Source of the DNA: Megaleporinus macrocephalus | Taxonomy: Eukaryota; Chordata; Actinopteri; Characiformes; Anostomidae | Direction of reading: 5' to 3' | Length of the DNA: 64,000 nt | NCBI GenBank assembly: GCA_021613375.1 | Contig: CM038720.1 | Span: 17,378,715 to 17,442,714, forward strand | Shown: one piece after another, positions 31,314 to 43,527 of the stretch | Layout: each line of letters opens with the position of its first letter | Numbering within the stretch: position 1 is the stretch's first letter | Made by a program: the position numbers and the translations under genes | Notes under the pieces: model-generated | Told to the model about the DNA's origin: nothing | Database searches by the model: none | What the model saw: the letters and a program-made list of their open reading frames with translations, nothing else

Positions 31314-32785
31314 TACACTGCTCAAAAAAATAAAGGGAAGACAACACAATATAACTCCAAGTAAATCAAACTTCTGTGAAATCAAACTGTCCACTAAGCA
31401 AGCATCACTGATTGACAATGCTGTTGTGCAAATGGAATAGACAACAGGTGGAATTATTGGCAATTAGCAAGACACACTCAATAAAAGAGTGATTCTACAG
31501 GTGGGGACCACAGAACACTTCTCAGTACCTATGCTTTCTGGCTGATGTTTTGGTCACTTTTGAATGTTGATGGTGCTTTTACACTCGTGGTATCAAGAGA
31601 CGCACTCTACAACTCACACAAGTGGCTCAGGCAGTGCAGCTCATCCAGGATGGCACATCAATGCGAGCTGTGGCAAGAAGGTTTGCTGTGTCTGTCAGCG
31701 TAGTGTCCAGAGGCTGGAGGCGCTACCAGAAGACAGGCCAGTACGCTAGAAGACCGCTACCCCCGCCTTTGTGCAAGGAGGAACAGGAGGAGCACTGCTA
31801 GAGCCCTTCAAAATGACCTCCAGCAGGCCACAAATGTGCATGTGTCTGCACAAACGATTAGAAACCAACTACATGAGGATGGTATGAGGGCCCAATGTCC
31901 CCAGATGGGGGTTGTGCTCACAGCCCAAAGCCGTGCAGGACACTTGCCATTTGCCAGAGAACACCAGGATTGGCAAATTCACCACTGGCACCCTGTGCTC
32001 TTCACGTCTGTCACACTGAGCACATGTGACAGACATGACAGAGTCTGGAGAGCATGACCGGTTTGGCAGTGGGTCAGTAATGGTGTGGTGGCATTTCTTT
32101 GGAGGGCCGCACAGCCCTCTATGTGCTCGCCAGAGGTAGCTTGACTGCCATTAGGTACCGAGATAAGATCCTCAGATCCCTTGTGAGACCATATGCTGGT
32201 GAAGTTGGCCCTGGGGTCCTCCTAATGCAGGACAATGCTAGACCTCATGTGGCTGCAGTGTGTCAGCAGTTCCTGCAAGATGAAGGCATTGAATCTATGG
32301 ACTGGCCCGCCCGTTCCTCTGACTGGAATCCGATTGAGCACATCTGGGACATCATGTCTCGCTTCATCCACCAATGTTGCACCACAGACTGTCCAGGAGT
32401 TGGCAGATGCTTTAGTCCAGGTCTGGGAGGAGATCCCTCAGGAGACCATCCACTGTTTCATCAGGAGCATGCCCAGGCGTAGTAGAGAGGTCATACAGGC
32501 ATGTGGAGGCCACACACAATACTGAGCCTCATTTTGACTTGTTTTAAGGACATTACATCAAAGCTGGATCAGCCTGTAGTGTGTTTTTCCACTTTAATTT
32601 TGTGTGTGACTCCAAATCCAGGCCTCCATTGGTTAATAAATTTGATTTCCATTTATGATTTTTGAGTGATTTTGTTGTCAGCACATTCAACTTTGTACAG
32701 AACAAAGTATTCAATGAGAATATTTCATTCATTCAGATCTAAGATGTGTTATTTGAGTGTTCCCTTTATTTTCTTGAGCAGTGTA
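31314..32785 (+). mobile_element. Tc1-like transposon, defective copy
   Basis: 1472 bp element. Ends TACACTGCTCAAAAAAATAA (left) and, read inward from the right, TACACTGCTCAAGAAAATAA form terminal inverted repeats, flanked on both sides by the TA target duplication of Tc1/mariner transposons. The interior encodes a transposase broken by frameshifts, stops and deletions, so this copy cannot move itself. Confidence 0.93.
31612..32525 (+). pseudogene. Tc1-like transposase pseudogene
   Basis: Plus-strand pieces in different frames are recognisable: an N-terminal helix-turn-helix part ([32 protein letters not shown]) at about 31612-31740, and the catalytic core at 32099-32390 with VLLMQDNARPH (second Asp of the DDE/D triad) and SSDWNPIEHIWD (third acidic position). 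Compared with the fish Tc1 coding sequences I know, segments seem deleted near 31745 and 32045, and the C-terminal end continues in another frame (32235-32525). The first catalytic Asp segment is damaged. Confidence 0.88.
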
Positions 32786-33528
32786 TATTGCACATTTATT
32801 AAGATACTTTCTCTTATACCAGCAACATAAATACTGGTCATCTAATCTTAGCAGTCACCCAAATACTGATGATATGATATGGGCATTCAGAGTGCATGAT
32901 CTATAATGATGTTGGCGATCAGATGCATGAGTTATACTTGGAATGTTGGAAGTCAGAATAGAAGATGTATTAAGGTGATTAGGTGCAGCCGCAAATATTG
33001 CACATTAATTAGGGCACAATAAATATATAGATAGAAATGGGTCAGTGTCTGATGCTTTTCTTGGGGAGGTGCCGATTGTATAGCCGATTGTACAGCAGCA
33101 GGAAGAAGTCATGAGTACTAAGAGGACTTTTTTATGAAATGCAATCAGTAACGTGAATGGATTACCTTTTTTGAGTAATTAAGCCAACACTGAAGCTATC
33201 CATACATCAATGCTTGCATTGTGTATGACTTGCTGTGCCTCTTTGTTCTGACTGAAAAAGTTAATTTTGGGAATGTAACAACAAAACGTTTTGGGGTTCA
33301 TATCAATAGACCACCTTTCCATAATGCTGATCATTATTTTAATGCTGTCTTTATCTAGTTTGCAAAAAGGTGAAACACAAAAATAATGCTGATTCATACA
33401 TGTACGATGGCAGTTATTAAGTGCTTGTCTATGATGTAAAAGGCACAACATCATAGTGAACTCAAGCTAAAGATCCTGGTTTAGCTTAATAAGCAGTGCA
33501 ACAAGCTGCTAATGTTTTAACAGGCAAA

Positions 33529-33568
33529 CCCTGTAATACCCTGTAATACCCTGTAAAACCCTGTAATA
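33529..33568. repeat. four tandem copies of CCCTGTAATA
   Basis: Four 10-bp units, the third with one substitution. Confidence 0.85.
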
Positions 33569-34755
33569 AGCCCTGAGTTGGGCTTTAGGTAAAAATATGT
33601 GCTAAACATACTCTGTAGAATGGAGTGAGGTAGTGTTAGTATAGAGCCCACCACTGTAAGGGTGATTCTAAAATATAAATATATATAAAAATCAAATATC
33701 TCTTAAACACACAACCAGAAATTAGCATTGCTGTTGTGTTTGTTAATAAAGACAAGTAATATCGTAAAGATTTTAAATACATCTTTCTCACACTCAAAGC
33801 ATGTTGTTGGGAGAGTAAAATGTGGAATACAGTGCTTTATATATGTATTTATTTTTTTACTTTATATATATATATAGATATGATTTTTTTATCATACACT
33901 CATTGATTATGATTTCAGCTTATCTTCATCATAATTAATAATGTTTAAAAGTTTATATTATATCAGAAATGAAGAGATTTAGTGCTTAGGGTTTAAACAG
34001 GAGCATTAACTTTGTATTTAGTTAAAGCTTCTCTGTAGCATGTGGACGAGCCAGATGCCACAGTGGTGGCAGTATGGTTTAGGGCGGTTTTGTTGCTATT
34101 AAACCAGGTAAGCTTGCCATCACTGGAAAGACCATAAGTTCTGTATTGTATGGTATGTTTTACTGTTTAGATATTTAGGTGTTATGATTTTGATTTCCTA
34201 TTTCAGCGTCTTCTCTTTATATTTTACATAGTTGACTAGGGTGTCCGTGCATAAGGACTGTCACTGAAAATCAATGTAGAATCATGTAATAGGTTAGATC
34301 TCCTGTTGGCAAAATCACCTTTACATCATTATGAATGCTTTACTTTCTACATGCTAGGTAGTATAATTAAGTGTGTGTTCTTTGGAGACTCCTCTTCATG
34401 TTTCATGCAGCTGGCTGTTAATTATGAATGTTGCACTTTTTATAGATTATCTAAATTTACAGAGGAATTTGGTAACTGTTACTGTAAGATCAGTTAATTA
34501 TGTTTGTTGGGTTTTATGAAGCTAAATCTCAGAAGGCCTATCAAGGTTGCAGCTGCTCCAGGCGTGTGTTCTGTGTAGAGGATACTCTTACCCTGGAAAA
34601 TATGGGCTCCAAAGTTTTTCTGTGATGGAGAACAAAGAGAAAGTCTGCTGGAAAAAGGAGCTCATAGAAACCCATCCATGCCACCGTTATGGTTGGCTAC
34701 ATTGAATTGTCACTTCAAGAAGAACACTTATTGGATTTAATATAATTCATTCAGG

Positions 34756-34761
34756 TTTATT
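34756..34761 (-). promoter_or_regulatory. alox5ap polyadenylation signal
   Basis: AATAAA on the minus strand about 245 bp past the alox5ap stop codon; position and strand fit the 3' end of that mRNA. Confidence 0.55.
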
Positions 34762-35004
34762 AATAAAGCAATGTGTGTGGCTCCCAATCATAACAAGGAA
34801 TAATACAGTGTAGTATTGTGAATTGTTTATAGACAAAAAACATGTAAATAGAAAGAATGATAAGATCTTTGAAATGTTACTTTTCTTAAGCAGTTTTAGG
34901 TTCAGGCCAAAGGATGCATTCATAAAATTGGATGTTAAATGCTTGCTTTAAATCATTCTCACAGAAGGTGATCAACTCTCAACAACATAATCTTTTGATG
35001 TTGA

Positions 35005-35167
35005 CTAAGGGATGAGGAGGAGAGTGGAGGCAGCCTTAGTGATGGTCTGGATGTACTCTTTATAATCACTGCCCCCATATGTCACCAGCAGGTAGTTCAC
35101 GATACCCACAACACACATGAGGGATAGGAAGGAGAGCACACGCTTTCCAAACAGGAAGCCGGGAGTG
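35005..35167 (-). CDS. alox5ap: alox5ap exon 5 with stop
   Basis: 163 nt, STPGFLFGKRVLSFLSLMCV onward: fourth helix, the GSDYKEYIQTI segment and the terminal LLLIP, then TAG. Confidence 0.95.
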
Positions 35168-38100
35168 CTGTAGCAACACCAAAACAAAGAAGGAACAGCA
35201 ACAGATGTTTTGAGTAACAGCCACCCAGATATTAAGACATTATTGACAAGGTTAGCCAAGAAACCTGCTTTAAAAAAATTAACAATCACTCAATGACACA
35301 ACGTTGCTGATGTATGAAGAATGAAAGAAGTATACTCCAAACCAAATATCACATGTTGTTCATATTTGTACATCACATACTTTACAAAATAAAGTTAGGA
35401 TTATTACCTCTGGCATGTCTGTCCCATGTATCCAACAAAGTATTTCTGCCTGGCCACAAGGTACACAATTCCAGCAAATGCTGCGGGTGCTGAGAAGGAA
35501 TATATTATTATAACGTATTAAAGCATTACATATGCTGTATTGTCTTATTGTCTTCTCAAATTTCTCAACTTTGTTTCTGTGTATATGGCAAGTTTCAGGG
35601 TTATGCAACCATCACTTTAAGCTTCAAAACATTAAAATAGTAAACACTTTGCAAATGGCGCTATGTGAAGCCTCAAAAGTTGGCTTACAGTTTTTAGAAA
35701 TCAGTGACTGATAAGTCAATGCTCCTTACCTTGACTAAGACAGATCCCTGCACACCACATGACTGCCAGGAACGTTGGGTAGGCATCCATGCAGTTTCGA
35801 CTAGATGGAAAAGGAAGCATATTCAGATATGAAGAATTTGGTCGTATGCAAATGGTTTTGGCACCCAGGTCAAATGACATGTTTAGGGAAGTGAAAAGCA
35901 CACTCGCTCTGTAAAGAACCCGCTTGTGAAAATTTAAATGCTAGCATATTTAACATATTGGTAAAACAAACAATTGAAAGAAAAAACATTAAATGTGTCT
36001 TGAGCAAAAGATATTCCACATTTTTTTACATTTCAGGATGTAAACGTATTTTTACATCGAAAATTAATAAAACATGTAATTTAACAGAGAACTGTTAAAC
36101 TTTTGCAAATTAATGTATTCAGCATATTGCATGCATGTATTTAGCTTCTTACAACTAAAATGATGTAATAATAATAATTTCTGGTACTTTCATACATGTT
36201 GATTGGAGAAAAGGTGTAAAATTGTTTAAAACAGCTATGATTACAGGTCACTGCATTCAGTGCATATTGTTATTATTATTATTATTATTTTAGTAGTAGT
36301 AGTAGTAGTAGTAATAGTAGCAGCGGTAGTAGTAGTAGTAGTTGTAATTACAACCCAGTTTCCAAAAAAGTGCACAATGTAAATTAAAACATAATGATGT
36401 GCATATTATTGTAACTCAATATTTAAATGAACAGTATTCAAAAGTACAAAGACAACATATCAAATGTTCAAACTGAGAAATGTATTTTTTTAAATATATA
36501 TCAATTTTGGGACATGGCCAACAAAAGACTGATGCCAAAAATCACCTGGTTAAACATCTCACAACTAGCTAGGTTAATTGGTAATGGTCAGAAATGTGAT
36601 TGGTTATAAATAGAGCATCTCAGATCTCAGAGGCTAAGAAGTAAAGATGGGGAGGTGTTCACCACTCTGTGAAAAACTGCACAGGCAAATAGTGCAACAG
36701 TTCAAGAATAACATCATCTACAGTATATAATACCATTAAATAACTTAGAGAATCTGGAGAACTCTCTATATGCAAAGGAAAAGGCCATAAACCAATATGG
36801 ATGGCTTTATTCTTCAGGCTTTTAGGTTGCACTGCATTAAACCAAGACACGATACGATATGTAGTGGAAACCATTGCATGGGCTCAGGAAAACTTCCAAA
36901 AACCAATTATCCATAACCATAGTTTGTTGCTCCGTCTACTCTACCATGCAACCAAAAAATATGATATACACAGCATTCAGAAACACCGACGCCTTCTTCA
37001 AGCTCATTTGAAGTAAAGTGCAAAAATAGTCCAGTAAATAAAAATGTGACTTTTTTTTTGGAAATCATGGACACTGTGTCCACTGGGGCTAAAGAGGAGA
37101 TCTTCTTACTTGTTATTGAAGCACAGTCCAATACCCAGCATCTGGCAGGGGTTACTTGTACATCTTTGAAGGGACCACTAAGTCTAAACAATATGTATGG
37201 TTATAGAGCAACATATGCTGCCATCCAGTCTTTTTCAGGGAAGGTCTCTTATTTCAGCAAGACAATGCTAAACCACATTCTGCATGTATTACACCAGCAA
37301 TACATTGCTCTGTTGTAAAAGAGTGTGAGTGATAAACTGGCCTGCCTGCAGTCTAGATTTGTCACCCTTTGACGTCTCTTCAGTTCCCAAACACCTACAG
37401 AATGTTGCCAAAAGAACAAGTGACACAACACAGCGGTAAACATGAACCTGTTTCAACTTAAAAATAGGCATTTAAAATATTGATATATGGTCTTATTCTG
37501 TATAAATATATTTGATATAAAATGTTTTATATGATAATGTCTGATATTTAATTGCATTTTGTAGTTGTACTTTTCTTTTTTTAGTAAAGAGGTTATAGTA
37601 GTACTGATGTAACTTAAAGTGTGTGAGTGACTCAAAAATCAACTTTAAAACAACAGGCAACAAAACACTGTATACAAATAATAATTATGAAAAAGAAAAA
37701 CATCAGAAAATCTTAGAAATTAGTATGGAATAACTTTGGATAAGCTGAGGACAGTAGTTTATATAATCACAGCAACTGCCTTTTTCATTGTATGACTTTA
37801 TGGAAAGCATGTATCTCCAATTTTGTCCATTTTAATTTTACCACATCACCTGAACATCTGACAATGTGTGAAATGTGTGAGCAATTTAAATGCTCTAAGA
37901 TAACTTGGAAAAGTTTTTGTCCTCTCCTGTAAAGTTACTATTTTGGAGATACTTGTATTTCATTGGACAGAGACGATATGATAAGTGGTTTAATGACTGT
38001 CAGTATCTGTAAAATGTTCAAATGGACTGACCTCTCGATTGGTTAAGACTACAGAGACATTGTAGCTGGTGTGACTGCAAACAGTACAGGATGTGGGGAA

Positions 38101-40222
38101 ACCTCTCTCGTGTAGTGATGAATTTCCTCTTTTGGTTAGTTCGCTATTTCTGCCTTATCATTATTATTAATGGTGCGCGCAGATTAATGATAGAAAGCTT
38201 ATAAACAAACAATATGTACCAGATGTCCTGTATTTAGCTGCTCTTTAAGTGGCCTGACCTTTTTTTTTCAATAATCATGTATCTGTTTTACATTCTCTTT
38301 ATTTCTTTGCTTGTACATACGCATTGTGCACACTCATGCATATAGAATGTTGTGCACACATGCACAGACAGCACACATAATCAGCAGTTCAATCAACGCT
38401 CTGTAATTTGACTCTAGATGAAATCACGCCTGTCTTGTACCCTATAAGCAGTCATAGTCAAAAAGTTTGAAATCTTTCAGTCAGATCACACGTTGTTTTG
38501 TCTATCTGTAGTTAAACAACAGATATTTAAGATATTTAAAGAATGTGCAATTTTGTCCTTCATATGTTGAAGTCAACAAATAAACAATAATTGTATATCA
38601 AAATGTGCAGAAGTGTGTTTGATGTGCTAACAGTTTATCATAACTTTTAGCAAAATTCACAAATATGCCACTCATTTTTATATTTCACCTATCTAGTTTG
38701 CTGCAATTAGCCTTGTGAATTCATGCTGATGCTATTAGCAGGCACAGTAACAAAAGCACCCTGTTTGACTGTAAAAAATCATGTTTATGTACATAAAATC
38801 ACACAGAAATCACAGGAAATAATTGCAACAAAATGTAGGATATAAGGCCTTTAAGCACTTTATTTCAATGGAGATGAAAAAAGTGGTCTGCCACTGCAGT
38901 CAGTATGAGACAGTATGAGTATGTTTATATATTCTCCCACACTTTTAGAATTAAAGGTACTATTAAAATTGTAATGTTTCCAACAACATTTACAACCTTA
39001 TGTAATCATTGTCTATTTAAAAAAGGAAATAGTTGCACCATTCTGCTGGCAAAGTGAAAGCCATATGCCATTAAAACTAATTTACTTAGTTGGAAATTGA
39101 AGGGCCTATATCTTAGAGTTTTGTTGTTTGTGGTTTTTTAGTACTGAAATACTGAAAATACTGAAATACTCTTCCTTAGCATGAATGAGCATGCCACTCT
39201 AGACTGAACAATTGGATATATATGTAATATATATGTAAGTGTATAATATATGTATATATGTAATATATGTTAATGGATGTATGTTTTTTGTGACATCACA
39301 GAAACTATGAATTTGAATCAGACAGCAGCATAGCCCCCCCCAACCCCTGTACAGTTTTCTAACTTCCATCAAAGTTCCATCTAAGTTCCTCCAGAATAAA
39401 ACATTTCACATCCAAGTGCTTTCAGTAGCATGTTAATAATTTTATTGTTCAGAAATTTTGGAACATTGGTGGAATTCCCCTATTTAAGAGAGAGATGTCC
39501 AATACATTTTTTTTGACAGTGCACATGTAAAAGAAGATGTCAGATGAAAGCTATGTTGTTTAATAATTGTAGTTATATTTATTTGAACCTTTCTGTCCAG
39601 TATTAGACAAAAGAAGTATGTGCCTGTTTTTCTTAATAGAGTGTAACTTCAAGTTTCGTCATGTTTTTTTGCCTGAAGAGAGGGGGATAAAGTAATAGCT
39701 AAGCTTTTGTAAGCATTAGGACAGACTGTTAGTCATTTAGGGGAAGTTCATGCTGTCTGTTTTACTAAACATCTTTAGGCAAATCGCATGGAAAGCAGGT
39801 AGGGAAACACGCAGTACATTATGCAAAGGTGCTGTTGCACAAATACGAACCACTCTGTACAAAACAGTTAATGTAAAGAATGCAAAATGACTTTTGTTAA
39901 AGTCTGTGATCTTGGGTGAGAACAGTGTAAATGTACTTACTTGGCACAAGCCAGTCGTTCAAATGCGGGTGTTTTGCCGTCATGTGCCTTGCACTCCTTC
40001 TCAACTTTCTGAGCAAAGAATGCTTCGATAGATAAAATTACATGAGAGAATATTGTCGACAAGCTGCCTCAAATCTTTGAAACGTGTTTCAGGTGATTTT
40101 AAGTATAATAAGAAATAAAAAGTGGTTTCTAAGGGTTTTCAAAGTGACCTACCATTCTGTACAACGCTCAGCAGTGTGACCAGCACCAGTAAGAATATGT
40201 TCTCCATCACCACCTCGTCCAT
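35005..40222 (-). CDS. alox5ap: arachidonate 5-lipoxygenase activating protein (FLAP), complete, 155 aa
   Basis: FLAP is a nuclear-envelope membrane protein of the MAPEG family that presents arachidonate to 5-lipoxygenase at the start of leukotriene synthesis. Exons on the minus strand are 40222-40153, 40022-39941, 35800-35730, 35489-35408 and 35167-35005; lengths 70, 82, 71, 82 and 163 nt sum to 156 codons with stop, and every junction is GT-AG and in phase. Human FLAP is 161 aa. Four hydrophobic helices are visible (about residues 5-26, 56-74, 76-96 and 105-131). Family signatures include NCMDAYPTFLAVMW, RQKYFVGYMG, STPGFLFGKR and the C-terminal LLLIP. The chosen ATG gives the family start MDE with a strong context (A at -3, G at +4). 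An in-frame upstream ATG at 40312 would add 30 residues with no family counterpart. Confidence 0.96.
35408..35489 (-). CDS. alox5ap: alox5ap exon 4
   Basis: 82 nt, PAAFAGIVYLVARQKYFVGY then MGQTCQ, the third helix and following loop; gtaata donor. Confidence 0.95.
35730..35800 (-). CDS. alox5ap: alox5ap exon 3
   Basis: 71 nt, RNCMDAYPTFLAVMWCAGIC then LSQ, the most conserved FLAP segment; ctag acceptor, gtaagg donor. Confidence 0.95.
36269..36342. repeat. (TTA)n/(GTA)n microsatellite
   Basis: TTA units followed by TAG/GTA units with interruptions. Confidence 0.93.
36349..37465 (+). mobile_element. decayed Tc1-like transposon
   Basis: Begins TACAACCCAGTTTCC, the end type of a fish Tc1-like family whose consensus starts 'tacaaccccaattcc'. 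A relict transposase start is at 36647 (MGRCSPLCEKLHRQIVQQFK). Further remnants include 'tggaaatcatggacactgtg', 'gagcaacatatgctgcc' and 'tttcagcaagacaatgctaa' (FQQDNAKP, a catalytic Asp). Many stops and deletions; the right inverted repeat is not visible, so the copy is truncated near 37465. Confidence 0.82.
37810..37965. repeat. diverged dispersed repeat, copy 2
   Basis: Shares ordered blocks with 22050-22220, and has its own near-inverted ends ('gtatctcc' at 37811 and 'ggagatac' at 37944), which suggests a MITE-like origin. Confidence 0.4.
39941..40022 (-). CDS. alox5ap: alox5ap exon 2
   Basis: 82 nt, residues 24-51: end of helix 1 and the first loop (QKVEKECKAHDGK, FERLACA); gtaagt donor. 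Confidence 0.94.
40153..40222 (-). CDS. alox5ap: alox5ap exon 1 (coding part)
   Basis: 70 nt, MDEVVMENIFLLVLVTLLSV to VQN plus one base, first transmembrane helix; gtaggt donor. Confidence 0.94.
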
Positions 40223-41564
40223 CTTTTCTCGGTGCACGTGCAGCAAGACCGTCCCTCGGAACTGATCTGATGTAGGAGTGATGATAGTCAGCAAGTGGCA
40301 GAGATCAGGCATCTCTTATCAAACTCTCTGTGATGCATTTCCTGTTGTGATGAGACAGCCCCTTTCTCTCTTTTACTGTTTCACTCATTTGTATACTTCC
40401 TACTCTAACCCACACCCTTTTTCCAGTGATAGAGAGTGGCGTTGATGGTGTTTGTTTAAATTAGTAAAGGTCATTCTGAAATGAACTGGCTATGTTGTGA
40501 AAGTGTGAGCATCATTTCTATGTAGCTTAACACATTCCTAGGAAAACGGTATTTTGTTTAAATCAAACTATTGCAAAAAGAGAGTGTTATGCAGTGTGCA
40601 GTGAAGTTCAGTCCGGGAGGCCGTTTTGATCAGAAGTGTTCTTTAAAGGCAGACTTTAGAACCAGCACATTTTGCTGAACCCCAATTTTAAATATAAACC
40701 CATTTGTCAAACATTTGTTCTTATGATGATCTAATGAACCAGTGTTAGCAGTCACTGTTTGTTCTTTAGACACGGTAGACGTGGAACAATGACTATGAAG
40801 GTAATGTACAGAAGACATTGTCATAGTTGACTAAGGACAGTTTGGCACATAATGTGAACTTCAAACACTGTTGTCTTCTCCGGTTAGTAATACTGCATCT
40901 GCAAAAATCTGTAAAATGAGACAATTCCGAAATTGTCCCCAAAATGATGCTGGCTATACAGGCAGAAATGTAGGCAGAAATGCAGGCAACGTTGGTACTT
41001 TTCATACCCGTTCCTAGGAACTGTCAACAGGCAAGGTAGATATTCATCTTTAAACAAGGCTTGTACAGGGCCCAGGATGTAACTGCAGCTACATATCAGG
41101 TGGAATGGAAAAGTCTGGTGAATAGGCAATTTTGTGAATAGGAAGCCAACCACAGCGACCACATCTCAAAAGGATCCTGTATATCTATAAATGAAAGTCG
41201 TTTATTTGCTTTGCACAGTTTCTCAAACCTTGGACAACATTTAATTGGTTTCTCTTAGCACAGAAGGGAAGGGACTGTTCCAGCTTTATTAGTAGCACTT
41301 TATTAGCAGCTACAACTATAACCGGTAAATCACTTAAAAGCTACAACTTCTACAATTTTGTGTTGTTCTTGATACCCAAAGCAAATGGCCAGTGCAAGAA
41401 ATGCTAGCAAACTCCAAATAAATAGTAAAGCTAACTGAACAGGATGAGGACCGAGCATACAAAGAGATTCATTTAATTTTCCTGTCTGTGTCTATTTCAT
41501 GAACACATCTTCTATATAGACATCAGAGACCAAATATTCTAAATGCATTACATGGAACCTTTAA
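40223..41564. other. alox5ap upstream region
   Basis: Promoter and 5' UTR of alox5ap should lie in the first few hundred bases; no TATA box or CpG enrichment is obvious. Otherwise no supported feature. Confidence 0.5.
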
Positions 41565-41570
41565 TCTAAA

Positions 41571-41771
41571 CCAGGGGTTTCCAGTCTTATCCGCAAAGGG
41601 CCAATGTGGTTGCAGGTTTTTATTCCAATAAATTCCAACAAAGCATGAGCCCATGTGGTCAACTGTTGACTAAAGCTGATTAAACAAAGAGAATCAAGGT
41701 GCTTGAGCTTTTTTGGAATGAAAACCTGTAGCCACACCTGCCCTTAGTAGACAAGATTGGATCCTGCAGGC
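41571..41771. mobile_element. foldback MITE
   Basis: Left arm 'ccaggggtttccagtcttat' then 'ccgcaaagggccaatgtgg' and 'gcaggtttttattcca'. The right arm is its imperfect reverse complement ('tggaatgaaaacctg', 'agattggatcctgcagg'). It belongs to a repeat common in fish genomes. Confidence 0.7.
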
Positions 41772-41779
41772 GTAAACTA

Positions 41780-42060
41780 TGTAGGGCAGAGGTAGCCAAT
41801 CCTCGTCCTGGTGATCTACAATCATGCAGAGTTCAGCACCAACCTCAGTCTAACACACCCTACATCCTAATGAAGGCCGCCTAATAAAGACCTTCAGGTT
41901 CATTCCAATATATGAGCCAGTAGTTGGACCTGAATGCTCCAGGGTGGTAGACATTGAATGGGCACCTCTGATGGAGGTATTACTGTCTTTAAAATTGTGG
42001 TTCTTAAACCGGACCTCAAGGTCCCCAAGACAGTTCACATTTTTACTGCAATCCAACTCT
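41780..42060. repeat. dispersed MITE-like repeats in tandem with the foldback element
   Basis: 'gtagggcagaggtagccaat', 'cctggtgatctaca' and 'tgcagagttcagcaccaacc' match a second common fish repeat. From about 42000 another piece starts 'ttaaaccggacctcaaggtc'. Ends are not resolved. Confidence 0.55.
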
Positions 42061-42261
42061 TAACACTTAGGAATAGAGGAAAATTGAAGAGAGTCTGGGG
42101 GTCTTGAGGACCTACTTAAAAACAAGAAAGGTAACAATAAGTGGGTCTTGAGCCCACCGTTGTTGTCTCTCAACACCAGGACCAGCAAAGCAGGCTGAGA
42201 AAAGAGAACAAATTAGACATGTGAACATTAGACCTGTCAAAAAAAAATGGTACAATAGTCA

Positions 42262-42480
42262 AGTCAAGTCAAGTCAATTTTATTTATATAGCGCTTTTTA
42301 CAACGATGTTGTCTCAAAGCAGCTTTACAGAGTTTTGAAAACAGTTATAACATATATCCCCCAGTGAGCAAGCCAGAGGCAACAGTGGCAAGGAAAAACT
42401 CCCTCAACTGGAGGAAGAAACCTTGGGAGGAACCAGACTCACAAGGGGAGACCCATCCTCCTCTGGTCAAACAGTATTTA
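42262..42480 (-). repeat. dispersed repeat, 'gtaaagctgctttg' family, copy on minus strand
   Basis: Starts with four AGTCA units, then 'tttatttatatagcgctttt', 'caaagcagctttacag', 'gcaaggaaaaactccctcaa' and 'gacccatcctcctctggtc'. Reverse-complement relative of 16235-16435. Confidence 0.8.
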
Positions 42481-43104
42481 CAGTTTGAACTAAATACCAA
42501 AGAAAGAAGTCTCTGTTTGAAATCTGGATAGCAAAGCTTTAGAAGCTGCACAGATAGAGGCAGTGTATGACTGAGGCAGTCTCTGGCTGAGGCAGTCTAT
42601 GACAGTCTTTATGTAAAGTGGGCGTGAGCTGAAACAGTCCCATCCTATCTCAGTGCTGGTGCATCTGGATGGCACAGTGATGTAACTGAGGGTGTAGCAG
42701 TAAATGGACAGGTGAGCTGGCTGGTGATGGTGGGGTGATGGCCCGATGATCAGTCCTTCAACAGCCTTCAACAGACAGGAGGACAGTCATTTCCTCAGGA
42801 AGAGTAAAGAGAAAGAGTTAGTTGGGCTCAGGAGTAAGACTGTAGAGAATATGAATTTTCAGAATTTTAGAGTGTGGTTGGTGACTCCGGCAGATCTAAC
42901 TATAACAGCCTAAACTAAAAGGAGAGAACCAGAAGGTAACATGGACATGAGAGTACCCTGAGACACTGGGGTCCCCCCACTCCACCATCAACAAACCTGT
43001 GTGATCGCGTGAAGTGTTGGAACAACAGCACCAACATCTCAGTTTACCATAAACCTCTGTGTCCAAGAACCCCCAGATCTCCTGCCTTTATCTAAAAGAG
43101 AAGC

Positions 43105-43527
43105 TTAATTACAAAAAGCTACACTAAACAAGTATGTTTTTAGTCTAGACTTAAATATTGAGACTGTGTCAGAGTCCCGAACATTAACTGGGAGATTATT
43201 CCACAATTTTGGGGCTTTGTAGGAAAAAGCTCTTCCCCCCATTGTAGTCTTCTGAATTTTAGGAACTATTAGAAAACCAGCATCCTGTGATCTGAGTGAA
43301 CGTGGCGGTTCATAATAGGAAATTAGATCTTGCAGGTACTCCGGTGTGAGACCGTGCAGGGTTTTATACGTCAGTAATAGAATTTTATAGTCGATACGGA
43401 ATTTAACAGGAAGCCAGTGTAGCGCTGATAAAACTGGACTGATGTGATCAAATTTCCTGGTTTTAGTTAGTACTCTAGCTGCAGCGTTCTGAACTAACTG
43501 GAGTTTATTCAGGTTCCTGCTGGAGCA
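43105..43527 (-). mobile_element. LINE fragment: C-terminal tail of the reverse-transcriptase ORF
   Basis: A 141-codon open stretch on the minus strand ending in TAA at 43105. It contains LQLVQNAAARVLT, SALHWLPVKFRIDYKILLL, LRSQDAG and WNNLPVNVRDSD followed by FKSRLKTYLF. These are hallmarks of the C-terminal end of ORF2-type proteins of fish LINEs, which I would place in the CR1/L2-like group. It has no start codon of its own and is a 5'-truncated insertion, as usual for LINEs. Confidence 0.85.

Larger units (their letters stand above)
32786..35004. other. intergenic and alox5ap 3' flank
   Basis: AT-rich, no supported gene. A short tandem of CCCTGTAATA lies at 33529-33568 and a TA-rich patch at 33838-33880. 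The last 250 bp hold the alox5ap 3' UTR with a polyadenylation signal at 34756-34761. Confidence 0.65.
35801..39940 (-). other. alox5ap intron 2
   Basis: 4.1 kb, holding a TTA/GTA microsatellite (36269-36342), a decayed Tc1-like element (36349-37465), a diverged repeat (37810-37965) and a TA-rich patch (39217-39270). The rest is unremarkable AT-rich DNA. Confidence 0.8.
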
